16,450 nucleotides of DNA. Source: DATAVK01 sp036267755. Lineage in GTDB: Bacteria > Actinomycetota > Actinomycetes > JAFAQI01. Positions within the stretch are counted from its first letter, which is position 1. Each line of letters starts with the position of its first letter. The translations under genes and the position numbers were made by a program. Shown here one piece after another: positions 8,190 to 14,600 of this stretch. A model generated the notes under the pieces. It was not told the DNA's origin and did no database searches. It was given only the letters and a program-made list of their open reading frames with translations. The DNA lies in assembly GCA_036267755.1 (NCBI GenBank), contig DATAVK010000138.1:1-16450 (forward strand), written 5' to 3'.

Positions 8190-9136
8190 TGCGAGCGGAC
8201 CGGCTGGTGGCGACCCTGTTGCTCCTGCAATCACGTCAGCAGGTGACCGCCCAGGAAGTGGCGGCCGAGCTGGAGGTCTCGTTGCGGACCGCGCGGCGGG
8301 ACCTCGAAGCGTTGTCGGTCTCGGGGGTGCCGGTGTACTCCCAGCCCGGCCGTGGTGGCGGCTGGCGCCTTGTCGGCGGCGCACGCACCGACCTCAGCGG
8401 ATTGTCGGAGGCCGAGGCTCGGACCCTGTTCATGGTCGCGGGTCCGGCCGCTGCCGCGACGCCCGAGCTCAAGGCGGCGCTGCGCAAGCTGGTGCGGGCG
8501 TTGCCCGAGCCGTTCCGTCGTACCGCGGAGACCGCCGCGGCCTCGGTCGTCATCGATCCCGGCGGGTGGGGCCAGACCGGCCCGAGCCGGCCGGCGCCCC
8601 GACATCTGCGGGCATTGGAGGCGGTCACCGCCGCGGGCGAGCAGGTCAAGCTCGGCTACGCGGCCCGGGACGGGGCGGTCACCTCGCGGTTGGTGTCTCC
8701 GCTGGGACTGGCGCGCAAGGGTCAGGTCTGGTACCTGCTGGCGCAGACAGGGGCCGGCTTGCGCACCTTCCGGGTCGGGCGGGTCACTGCGGTCGAGCCG
8801 ACCGGGGAGCCGGTGGAGCGCCCGCCGGACTTCGATCTCGACCGGGCCTGGTCGGAGGTGGTCGAGCGGGTCCACGAGCTGAGGTCGCCGCTGCGGGTCG
8901 AGGCACTCGTCGATCCCGAGGTCGTCGGCCTACTGCGGTGGGTCGTCGACCGCGGGATGCAGGTCGGGGAGCCGGGCCCTGACGGCCGGGTCGCCGTGAC
9001 CCTCGTGGGCTCCGATGTCGTGTCGCTGGCCGGTCAGCTGGCCGGGTTCGGACGGGCGCTCGTGGTCACCTCACCCGCGTCGGTGCGTGACCGGCTCGCG
9101 CAGCTAGGCAGGGAGCTCGCCGAGATCTACTGCTGA
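8189..9136 (+). CDS. YafY/PafC-type HTH-WYL transcriptional regulator
   Basis: A 315-residue DNA-binding regulator. An N-terminal winged helix-turn-helix (about 5-60, with AQEVAAELEVSLRTARRDLE as the HTH core and a GGGWRL wing) is followed by a linker and a WYL ligand-sensing domain (about 136-205) that keeps the literal WYL triplet at 181-183, then a C-terminal WCX-like extension. WYL domains bind nucleotide or oligonucleotide-like ligands in studied cases. The ATG at 8189 starts the family sequence; the frame extends upstream to 8150 but those 13 residues do not resemble the family. No clear Shine-Dalgarno site is visible, so translation may be leaderless. Its divergent partner, the DinB gene, is the probable target. 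The gene is convergent with the MurA-like gene, 21 bp away. Confidence 0.9.
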   Translation: MRADRLVATLLLLQSRQQVTAQEVAAELEVSLRTARRDLEALSVSGVPVYSQPGRGGGWRLVGGARTDLSGLSEAEARTLFMVAGPAAAATPELKAALRKLVRALPEPFRRTAETAAASVVIDPGGWGQTGPSRPAPRHLRALEAVTAAGEQVKLGYAARDGAVTSRLVSPLGLARKGQVWYLLAQTGAGLRTFRVGRVTAVEPTGEPVERPPDFDLDRAWSEVVERVHELRSPLRVEALVDPEVVGLLRWVVDRGMQVGEPGPDGRVAVTLVGSDVVSLAGQLAGFGRALVVTSPASVRDRLAQLGRELAEIYC

Positions 9137-9139
9137 CGC

Positions 9140-9169
9140 GGCTCAGATGTCACGGGCTCAGATGTCGCG
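9140..9169. repeat. 15-bp tandem duplication covering the MurA stop codon
   Basis: Two adjacent 15-bp units, 9140-9154 and 9155-9169, differ at one base (GGCTCAGATGTC followed by ACG or GCG). The second unit contains the TGA stop of the minus-strand MurA-like gene, and the first lies just beyond it, so a stop codon in the same frame is repeated 15 bases downstream. It fills the whole gap between the convergent WYL and MurA genes. Confidence 0.8.
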
Positions 9170-10687
9170 GAAGGGCTCGATCTGCGCGCCGAGCGTCCCG
9201 AGCCGGCGCGCCAGGTCCTCGTAGCCGCGCTCGATCACGTACACGTTGCGGAGCACCGACGTGCCCTTCGCCGCGAGCATGGCCAGCAACAGGACGACAG
9301 CCGGCCGCAGCGCGGGCGGGCAGCCGACCTCGGCCGCCGACCACCGGGTCGGGCCCTGCACCCAGACCCGGTGCGGGTCGAGCAGGGTGACGTGGCCGCC
9401 GAGCCGGTTGAGCTCGGTGAGGTAGATAGCGCGGTTCTCATAGACCCAGTCGTGGATCAGGGTGCGGCCGGTCGCCGCCGCGGCGATGACCGCGAAGAAC
9501 GGCACGTTGTCGATGTTGAGGCCGGGGAACGGCATCGGATGCACCTTGTCCAGCGGCGCGTGCAGCTTGCTGGCTTTGGTGTGGATGTCGACCAGCCGGG
9601 TCTGCCCGTTGTCGGCGGCGTACTCCTCGGACCGCTCGTGGCGGAAGCCCATCTCTTCGAGCACGGCCAGCTCGATCTCCAGGAACTCGATGGGGACCCG
9701 CCGTACCTCGATCTCCGAGCCCGTCACGATCGCTGCGGTCAGCAGGCTCATCGCCTCGATCGGGTCCTCGGACGGGGCGTACTCGACGTCGACGTTGATC
9801 TCGCTGCGGCCGTGCACAGTGAGTGTCGTGGTGCCGACACCGTCGACCCGGACACCGAGCAGGTCGAGGTAGAAGCAGAGGTCCTGGACCATGTAGTTGC
9901 TGCTGGCGTTGCGGATCACGGTGACGCCGTCGAGTCGCGCCGCGGCCATCACCGCGTTCTCGGTGACGGTGTCGCCGCGCTCGGTGAGGACGATCGCCCG
10001 GCTTGGCAGATGCAGCGGGTCGCAGTCGACGTGGTAGCTGCCCTCGGTGGCCTTGATGGCGGCGCCGAAGTGCCGGAGCGCCGACATGTGTGGCTCGACG
10101 GTGCGGGTCCCGAGCTCGCAGCCACCGGCGTACGGCAGCGCGAAAGACGGGAACCGGTGCAGCAGCGGCGCGATCAACAGCAGGACCGAACGGGTACGCC
10201 GGGCCGCGGTCACGTCGAGATGGTCGAGGTCGAGCTGGGTCGGCGGAATCAGCTCGAGGTCGTTGCCGTCCCCGATCCACTGGGCCTTGACCCCGATGCT
10301 GCGCAACACCTCGAGGATCCGGTTGACCTCCTCGATCCGTGCCACGCCACGCAGCACGGTGCGGCCGTCGTTGAGCAGGCAGGCGCAGAGCAGGGCGACG
10401 GCTGCGTTCTTGCTGGACCGTACGTCGATCGAGCCGGACAGCTGTTGGCCGCCGCGCACCCGCAGGTGGGTCGGCCCGACCGAGCCGAGCTGGACCAGGC
10501 CGGCATCGAGTGCCTCGCTGACCCGGGCGAGAACCTCTAGGCTGACGTTCTGCCGTCCTTGCTCGACCCGGGCGACGGCGCTCTGGCTGGTGCCGAGGGC
10601 CTGCGCGAGCTGGACCTGGGTCCAGCCGCGGTGCTGGCGGGCATCCCGGACGAGCGTGCCGATACGGTGCAGGTAGTCATCTGTCAC
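9158..10687 (-). CDS. XRE-type HTH fused to MurA-like UDP-GlcNAc 1-carboxyvinyltransferase
   Basis: A 509-residue two-part protein. Residues 8-66 form an XRE/Cro-type helix-turn-helix (RGWTQVQLAQALGTSQSAVA core). Residues 75-509 form a complete MurA-type enolpyruvyl transferase fold; MurA moves enolpyruvate from PEP to UDP-GlcNAc in the first committed step of peptidoglycan synthesis. Aligned by eye with E. coli MurA, the key residues are kept: K93/N94, R166, the fosfomycin-reactive Cys (C190 in GGCELGTR), R195 and R461. The FPTD region that carries the catalytic Asp is altered to FPGLNID (Asp393), apparently two residues longer. A housekeeping MurA has no HTH, so this is likely a second, specialised paralogue that may sense or regulate envelope precursor supply. 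The GTG start has an in-frame stop four codons upstream (10697-10699) and no visible ribosome site; TAACGT lies six bases upstream, which suits a leaderless transcript. Confidence 0.9.
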   Translation of the reverse strand: MTDDYLHRIGTLVRDARQHRGWTQVQLAQALGTSQSAVARVEQGRQNVSLEVLARVSEALDAGLVQLGSVGPTHLRVRGGQQLSGSIDVRSSKNAAVALLCACLLNDGRTVLRGVARIEEVNRILEVLRSIGVKAQWIGDGNDLELIPPTQLDLDHLDVTAARRTRSVLLLIAPLLHRFPSFALPYAGGCELGTRTVEPHMSALRHFGAAIKATEGSYHVDCDPLHLPSRAIVLTERGDTVTENAVMAAARLDGVTVIRNASSNYMVQDLCFYLDLLGVRVDGVGTTTLTVHGRSEINVDVEYAPSEDPIEAMSLLTAAIVTGSEIEVRRVPIEFLEIELAVLEEMGFRHERSEEYAADNGQTRLVDIHTKASKLHAPLDKVHPMPFPGLNIDNVPFFAVIAAAATGRTLIHDWVYENRAIYLTELNRLGGHVTLLDPHRVWVQGPTRWSAAEVGCPPALRPAVVLLLAMLAAKGTSVLRNVYVIERGYEDLARRLGTLGAQIEPFRDI

Positions 10688-10697
10688 CGGGTCACGT

Positions 10698-10716
10698 TAT
10701 CTCATATCTGAGATAT
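10698..10716 (-). promoter_or_regulatory. AT-rich palindromic operator/promoter of the HTH-MurA gene
   Basis: A perfect dyad TATCTCA-N4-TGAGATA (10698-10715) lies 10 bp before the GTG start, and a second overlapping palindrome, TATCTGAGATA (10705-10715), shares its right arm. On the minus strand TAACGT (10699-10694) fits the TANNNT form of a -10 element six bases from the GTG. An AT-rich symmetric site in so GC-rich a genome, directly upstream of a gene that encodes an XRE helix-turn-helix, is a strong candidate for autoregulation; binding itself is inferred. Confidence 0.6.
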
Positions 10717-10738
10717 CGCCTGACGCCACGCTGGTGAG

Positions 10739-11104
10739 TCAACGGTCCCAGGGAGCGGTGTCGCCCAGCTTCGCGTAGTACTTCGCGAGGTGGCTCTTCA
10801 CCCGGTCGATGTCCTTCTTCGGCAGGTCGACGCCGCCGCGCGAGCCCTGCATCACGTTGCCGGCGGCGAACACGGCGTGAGGCACCGCGGTGAGCTTGCC
10901 GTCGATGACGTCGGCGATGAGCAGTTTGTAGGCCGTGAAGTTGTCGCGGTTGTCGCCGTCGTACCAGACGTGGGCGTCGCGGTATTTCTGGTTCGGTCCG
11001 TCCTCGGCCTCGGCCCACTTGCGGACCCGCTTCTCCGCGGCGTCGCCGTCCCATTCACGGTCGCGATCAGCCAGTGGCAGATCCTGAAAGGCGGTGACGG
11101 TCAC
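10739..11104 (-). CDS. Stand-alone copy of a domain usually seen in phage head/prohead-protease proteins
   Basis: A 121-residue charged, cytoplasmic protein. Its whole length, with the landmarks DREWDGDAAEKRVRKWA (16-32), WYDGDNRDNFTAYKL (47-61), IADVIDGKL (63-71), PHAVFAAG (75-82) and GGVDLPKKDID then HLAKYYAK, resembles a module I know from phage capsid-maturation protease or portal-associated proteins, here without any protease or portal domain. That recognition is from memory of such sequences and was not searched. The GTG start is supported by GGAG seven bases upstream. It lies 34 bp after the HAD gene and 51 bp before the HTH-MurA gene on the same strand, with no other phage gene nearby. 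The function is unknown; it could be a domesticated phage remnant or an ancient cellular domain borrowed by phages. Confidence 0.75.
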   Translation of the reverse strand: MTVTAFQDLPLADRDREWDGDAAEKRVRKWAEAEDGPNQKYRDAHVWYDGDNRDNFTAYKLLIADVIDGKLTAVPHAVFAAGNVMQGSRGGVDLPKKDIDRVKSHLAKYYAKLGDTAPWDR

Positions 11105-11138
11105 GACTGGTCTCCGTTCATCGCGTTGCCCGCTGGAG

Positions 11139-11804
11139 TCACTCGGCTCGTTCGCCGAGCAGCGATTCGTCGAAGCCCAGGAGCAGCTCGGCCGGATCGG
11201 CGTACACCGCGGTGGCGCCGGCGGCCGTCAGCTCGCGCGCCGTGATGCCACCGCTCAACAAGGCGATGCAGGGAATCCCGGCGCGCTTGCAGGCCTCGAT
11301 GTCCCAAACGGTGTCGCCGACGAACACGGCATCCTCGGCTTTGACCCCGACCGCATCCAGCGAGATCTGCAGGATGTCGGGTTGTGGCTTGGCGGCATCC
11401 GCGTCGTCGCTGGTCGACATGTGGTCGATGGCGTCGTCAGCGTCCAGCGCCGCTCGCAGGTGAGGCGCTTCCTTGGCGGAGGCGCTGGTCGCCAGCACGA
11501 CGGCGTACCCGGCCTTCGAGGTACGCCGGAGCAGCTCGCCGGCGTCCGCGAAGGGCCGTAGCTGCCGGAGCCGTGGTGCGTAGTAGTCGGTGTGCGCGGC
11601 GACGAGGTCATCGTCGGACGTCCCGATCAGCGTCTCGACCAGTTGCTCGGAGCCCATGCCGATCAGCCGATGGATGTCGGCCATCGGGATGTCATGTCCC
11701 TGGGAGCGGAAGGCCTCCCACCAGGCGACGACATGCAGGTAGTTGCTGTCGATCAACGTTCCGTCGACGTCGAACAGCGCCGCGAGCTTCGGGGACATCG
11801 TCAC
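11139..11804 (-). CDS. HAD superfamily hydrolase (phosphoglycolate-phosphatase-like)
   Basis: A 221-residue soluble phosphatase of HAD subfamily I with a helical cap. All four motifs are present: I, D12-V-D14-G (nucleophile and acid/base); II, T106/S107; III, K139-P140; IV, GDTVWD (163-168). The cap between motifs I and II (about 20-85) suits small phosphorylated substrates, as in phosphoglycolate phosphatase or beta-phosphoglucomutase relatives, but the substrate is not identifiable. The GTG at 11804 overlaps the stop of the small acidic ORF upstream (GTGA); an ATG two codons later (11798) is an equally possible start and no strong ribosome site distinguishes them. Confidence 0.88.
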   Translation of the reverse strand: MTMSPKLAALFDVDGTLIDSNYLHVVAWWEAFRSQGHDIPMADIHRLIGMGSEQLVETLIGTSDDDLVAAHTDYYAPRLRQLRPFADAGELLRRTSKAGYAVVLATSASAKEAPHLRAALDADDAIDHMSTSDDADAAKPQPDILQISLDAVGVKAEDAVFVGDTVWDIEACKRAGIPCIALLSGGITARELTAAGATAVYADPAELLLGFDESLLGERAE

Positions 11805-11968
11805 TCGCCGATGGGTCGGAACGTCTCGCTGCTGGCATCAAGCGCGTCCTCGGACGCGACGGGCACGCCGGCCGCGTCACCGGGCGTCGCGTCTTCGGAT
11901 TCGGGCTCGGTCTTGGGGTCGTCGGCGCCGTCGTCCGGCGACGGGTCGAGCGGCGTGTCATCAGACAT
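11801..11968 (-). CDS. Small acidic, probably disordered hypothetical protein
   Basis: A predicted 55-residue protein beginning MSDDTPLDPSPDDGADDP, very rich in Asp, Glu, Pro, Ala and Ser and with no hydrophobic core, so likely disordered. The family is not recognised. The frame extends upstream to 12079, but that part reads through the large palindrome and is not protein-like. Support for a real gene is its ATG and the four-base GTGA overlap of its stop with the HAD start, which would couple the two. No good ribosome binding site is visible. It could also be untranslated leader of the HAD gene. Confidence 0.45.
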   Translation of the reverse strand: MSDDTPLDPSPDDGADDPKTEPESEDATPGDAAGVPVASEDALDASSETFRPIGE

Positions 11969-12008
11969 ACCGTGAGAATGCTCGCTAGCTCCGCGGGCAA
12001 ACGCACGC

Positions 12009-12026
12009 ATGGCCCATTGGTGTCGC
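12009..12026. repeat. Extra degenerate arm of the palindrome
   Basis: ATGGCCCATTGGTGTCGC here matches 12040-12057 in 17 of 18 positions in direct orientation, with a 31-bp period, and matches the opposite strand of 12062-12079 in 16 of 18. It is a third copy of the arm without its own partner, suggesting partial duplication or decay of a mobile palindromic unit. Confidence 0.8.
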
Positions 12027-12032
12027 CCAGGG

Positions 12033-12086
12033 AACACGGATGGCCCACTGGTGTCGCTATAGCAACACCAGTGGGCCATCCGTGTT
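12033..12086 (-). terminator. 54-bp near-perfect palindrome behind lon, possible hairpin terminator
   Basis: Arms 12033-12054 and 12065-12086 are exact reverse complements over 22 bp. The 10-base centre contains GCTATAGC (12056-12063), itself a palindrome, so only one base pair (12055/12064) breaks symmetry across 54 bp. It begins 8 bases after the lon stop codon, the place expected for a terminator. No T-run follows on either strand, so it is not a classical intrinsic terminator; a U-less hairpin terminator, an mRNA 3'-end stabiliser or a dispersed repeat element are all compatible. It is directly read from the sequence; the role is inferred. Confidence 0.7.
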
Positions 12087-12094
12087 GGTGCAGA

Positions 12095-14440
12095 TCAGGC
12101 CGCGGCAGAGACCTCCGCGGTCGAGGCATCCGCAGCAGCCGGCTCCAGCGCGTCGCGCACGATGTCCGCCACGTCCGCGACGAACCGTACGTCGAGCTGC
12201 TCGCGCACCGACTCCGGGACGTCATCCAGGTCTGGCTCGTTGCGAGCCGGTAGGAAGATCGTCGTGAGCCCGGCGCGGTGAGCCGCCAGCAGCTTCTGCT
12301 TGACGCCACCGATCGGGAGCACCCGGCCGTTCAGCGTCACCTCACCGGTCATCCCGACCTCCGACCGCACCGGGCGGCCGGTCGCCAGCGATGCCAGCGC
12401 GGTCACCATGGTCACGCCCGCCGACGGTCCGTCCTTGGGGACGGCGCCCGCAGGCACGTGCAGGTGAAGTGCCCGGTCCAGCGACTCCGTGGAAACACCG
12501 AGGTCCTCGCCGTGCGCCCGAAGGTAGGACAGCGCGATCTGCGCCGACTCCTTCATGACGTCGCCGAGCTGACCGGTCAGGGTCAGCCGGGCCTCGCCGG
12601 CCATGGCGTTCGCCTCGATGAAGAGCACGTCACCACCAGCGCCGGTGACAGCGAGCCCGGTCGCCACCCCGGGGACCGCCGTGCGTTCGGCGCTCTCTGG
12701 GGTGAACCGCGGCCGACCCAGGTAGTCCTTCAGCGACTCTCCGGTCACCTGCAGCGGTCCCTCATCAGGCGTCGAGGACAGCCGCGTTGCGACCTTGCGC
12801 AGCACCTTCGCGATGCCACGCTCGAGCTGCCGGACGCCCGCCTCGCGGGTGTACTCGCCGGCGATCAGCCGCAGCGCGTCGTCGTCCACCGTGACCTCGG
12901 AGGGCTCGAGCGCCGCCCGGGACAGCTGCCGAGGCAGCAGGTGGTTGCGCGCGATCGAGACCTTCTCGTCCTCGGTGTAGCCGTCGAGCCGCACGACCTC
13001 CATCCGGTCCAGCAGCGCGTCCGGGATCGTCTCCGCAACGTTCGAGGTGGCGAGGAACAGCACGTCGGACAGGTCCAGCTCGAGCTCCAGGTAGTGGTCG
13101 CGGAACGTGTGGTTCTGCGCCGGGTCCAGCACCTCAAGCAGAGCCGATGCCGGGTCGCCCCGGAAGTCGGTGCCGATCTTGTCGACCTCGTCGAGCAGCA
13201 CGACCGGGTTCATCGAGCCCCCCTCGCGGATGGCTCGCACGATGCGACCAGGCAGGGCACCGACATAGGTACGTCGGTGACCGCGGATCTCGGCCTCGTC
13301 GCGGACGCCACCCAGGGCGACCCTGACGAAGTTGCGATCCAGCGCCCGAGCGACCGACTCACCCAGCGACGTCTTGCCGACGCCGGGAGGGCCGACCAGG
13401 GCGAGCACGGCGCCACTGCCGCGGCCGCCCACGACATCGAGGCCACGCGACGCGCGCCGAGCGCGCACCGCAAGGTGCTCGATGATCCGGTCCTTCACGT
13501 CGTCCAGGCCCTCGTGGTCCGCGTCGAGCACCGCACGGGCACCCGACACGTCGGTGTTGTCCGTCGTACGGACCGACCAGGGCAGCTCGAGAACGGTGTC
13601 GAGCCACGTCCGGATCCACCCGGCCTCGGGGTTCTGGTCGGAGCTGCGCTCGAGCTTGCCGACCTCGCGAAGCGCGGCCTCCCGAACCTTCTCGGGCAGG
13701 TCAGCGGCCTCGACCCGGGCGCGGTAGTCCTCGGAGCCGTCGGGCTCGTCCTCGCCGAGCTCCTTGCGGATCGCCGCCAGCTGCTGGCGCAGCATGAAGT
13801 CGCGCTGGTTCTTCTCCAGCCCGTCGCGGACCTCGTCACGGATCTTGTCCGAGACCTCGATCTCCGCGAGGTGGGTGCGACCCCACTCGGTCAGCTTCTC
13901 CAGGCGAGCGTCCACGTCGACGGTCTCCAGCAGCCACAGCTTCTGGTTGTTGTCGAGGTACGGCGCGTACCCGGCGGTGTCGGCCAGCGTCGACGGGTCG
14001 TTGATCCGCTGCACGTTGTCGATGACCTGCCAGGCGCCGCGCTGCTGCAGGATCGACACCACGAGCGCCTTGTACGCCGTGGTGAGTTCCCGGGTGCGCC
14101 CGGTCGCGGTGCTGTCGTCGAGTGGCGTCGCCTGGACCCACAGCGCCGCACCCGGCCCGGACGTGCCGGAGCCGATCTTGGCGCGCTGGGTGCCCCGGAC
14201 GACCACGGCGGGCTCGCCGCTGGGCAGCCGGCCGACCTGCTCGATGACCGCGAGGACGCCGAAGCCCGTGTAGCTGCCGTCGAGCCGCGGCACGAGCAGC
14301 AGCTGGGAGTCCGACGCCGAGCGAGCCGCGTCGACCGCAGCCTGAGCCTCCGCGTCGAGGGTCAACGGCGCCACCATCCCGGGCAGGACGACATCGTCGA
14401 CCAGCGGCAGGACGGGAAGATCAATAGTGCTATCTGGCAT
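12095..14440 (-). CDS. lon: ATP-dependent protease Lon
   Basis: Cytoplasmic ATP-dependent serine protease of 781 residues that degrades misfolded and short-lived regulatory proteins; it works as a hexamer. Order: N-terminal substrate domain (about 8-195), helical linker with EKNQRDFMLRQQLAAIRKEL (positions 209-228), AAA+ module with Walker A GPPGVGKT (350-357) and Walker B VVLLDE (413-418), and C-terminal protease domain with the catalytic Ser673 in PKDGPSAG and Lys716, 43 residues later as in E. coli Lon. All catalytic parts are intact and the length is normal. ATG at 14440 is chosen because AAGGAG stands six bases before it; the longer frame to 14506 is upstream non-coding DNA. A HAIR-type HspR operator overlaps the ribosome site, indicating heat-shock control as for Streptomyces lon. 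Confidence 0.98.
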   Translation of the reverse strand: MPDSTIDLPVLPLVDDVVLPGMVAPLTLDAEAQAAVDAARSASDSQLLLVPRLDGSYTGFGVLAVIEQVGRLPSGEPAVVVRGTQRAKIGSGTSGPGAALWVQATPLDDSTATGRTRELTTAYKALVVSILQQRGAWQVIDNVQRINDPSTLADTAGYAPYLDNNQKLWLLETVDVDARLEKLTEWGRTHLAEIEVSDKIRDEVRDGLEKNQRDFMLRQQLAAIRKELGEDEPDGSEDYRARVEAADLPEKVREAALREVGKLERSSDQNPEAGWIRTWLDTVLELPWSVRTTDNTDVSGARAVLDADHEGLDDVKDRIIEHLAVRARRASRGLDVVGGRGSGAVLALVGPPGVGKTSLGESVARALDRNFVRVALGGVRDEAEIRGHRRTYVGALPGRIVRAIREGGSMNPVVLLDEVDKIGTDFRGDPASALLEVLDPAQNHTFRDHYLELELDLSDVLFLATSNVAETIPDALLDRMEVVRLDGYTEDEKVSIARNHLLPRQLSRAALEPSEVTVDDDALRLIAGEYTREAGVRQLERGIAKVLRKVATRLSSTPDEGPLQVTGESLKDYLGRPRFTPESAERTAVPGVATGLAVTGAGGDVLFIEANAMAGEARLTLTGQLGDVMKESAQIALSYLRAHGEDLGVSTESLDRALHLHVPAGAVPKDGPSAGVTMVTALASLATGRPVRSEVGMTGEVTLNGRVLPIGGVKQKLLAAHRAGLTTIFLPARNEPDLDDVPESVREQLDVRFVADVADIVRDALEPAAADASTAEVSAAA

Positions 14441-14446
14441 GTCAGT

Positions 14447-14452
14447 CTCCTT
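14447..14452 (-). promoter_or_regulatory. Strong ribosome binding site of lon
   Basis: AAGGAG on the minus strand ends six bases before the ATG at 14440, the ideal spacing; it fixes the lon start and overlaps the HAIR element by three bases. Confidence 0.85.
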
Positions 14453-14470
14453 GAGTCTTGAAGGCTCAAC
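14450..14470. promoter_or_regulatory. HAIR element (HspR operator) upstream of lon
   Basis: CTTGAGT-N7-GCTCAAC matches the HspR-associated inverted repeat CTTGAGT-N7-ACTCAAG in 12 of 14 defined positions with exact spacing. HspR is the actinobacterial MerR-like heat-shock repressor, and lon is an established HspR target in Streptomyces. The site begins 9 bases before the lon start codon, inside the 160-bp divergent region shared with the phosphoglucomutase-like gene. The match is direct; HspR control is inferred from the known regulon. Confidence 0.85.
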
Positions 14471-14600
14471 ACGGGGGAGGCCCGGACTCTTCCATCGGGC
14501 CGCCAACCGCCTGTTTTGGGCCGCCCCGGGTGTCTGCGCGGCGTCCCGCCGCTGCGCGTGGTGAGATCAAGGTCAATCGGGCGGTGGTGAGCGGTAGGGG

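Noticed and set aside
9371..10540. A 389-codon plus-strand frame opposite the MurA-like gene
   Set aside because: Antisense to a gene with intact catalytic motifs; rich in Asp, Val, Glu and Arg without any fold signature.
9400..11804. A prophage or mobile island suggested by the phage-type domain and XRE HTH
   Set aside because: No integrase, attachment repeat, terminase or capsid gene; neighbouring genes are ordinary cellular ones with the same base composition.
11969..12079. Upstream extension of the small acidic ORF, starting MAHWCCYS
   Set aside because: It translates the palindrome and an equal peptide appears on the other strand, so the sequence reflects DNA symmetry rather than coding selection.
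12278..14461. A 727-codon open frame antisense to lon
   Set aside because: It mirrors lon codon by codon, has Arg/Gly/Val-rich low-complexity content and no domain, as expected from strong GC3 bias; lon on the other strand is unmistakable.
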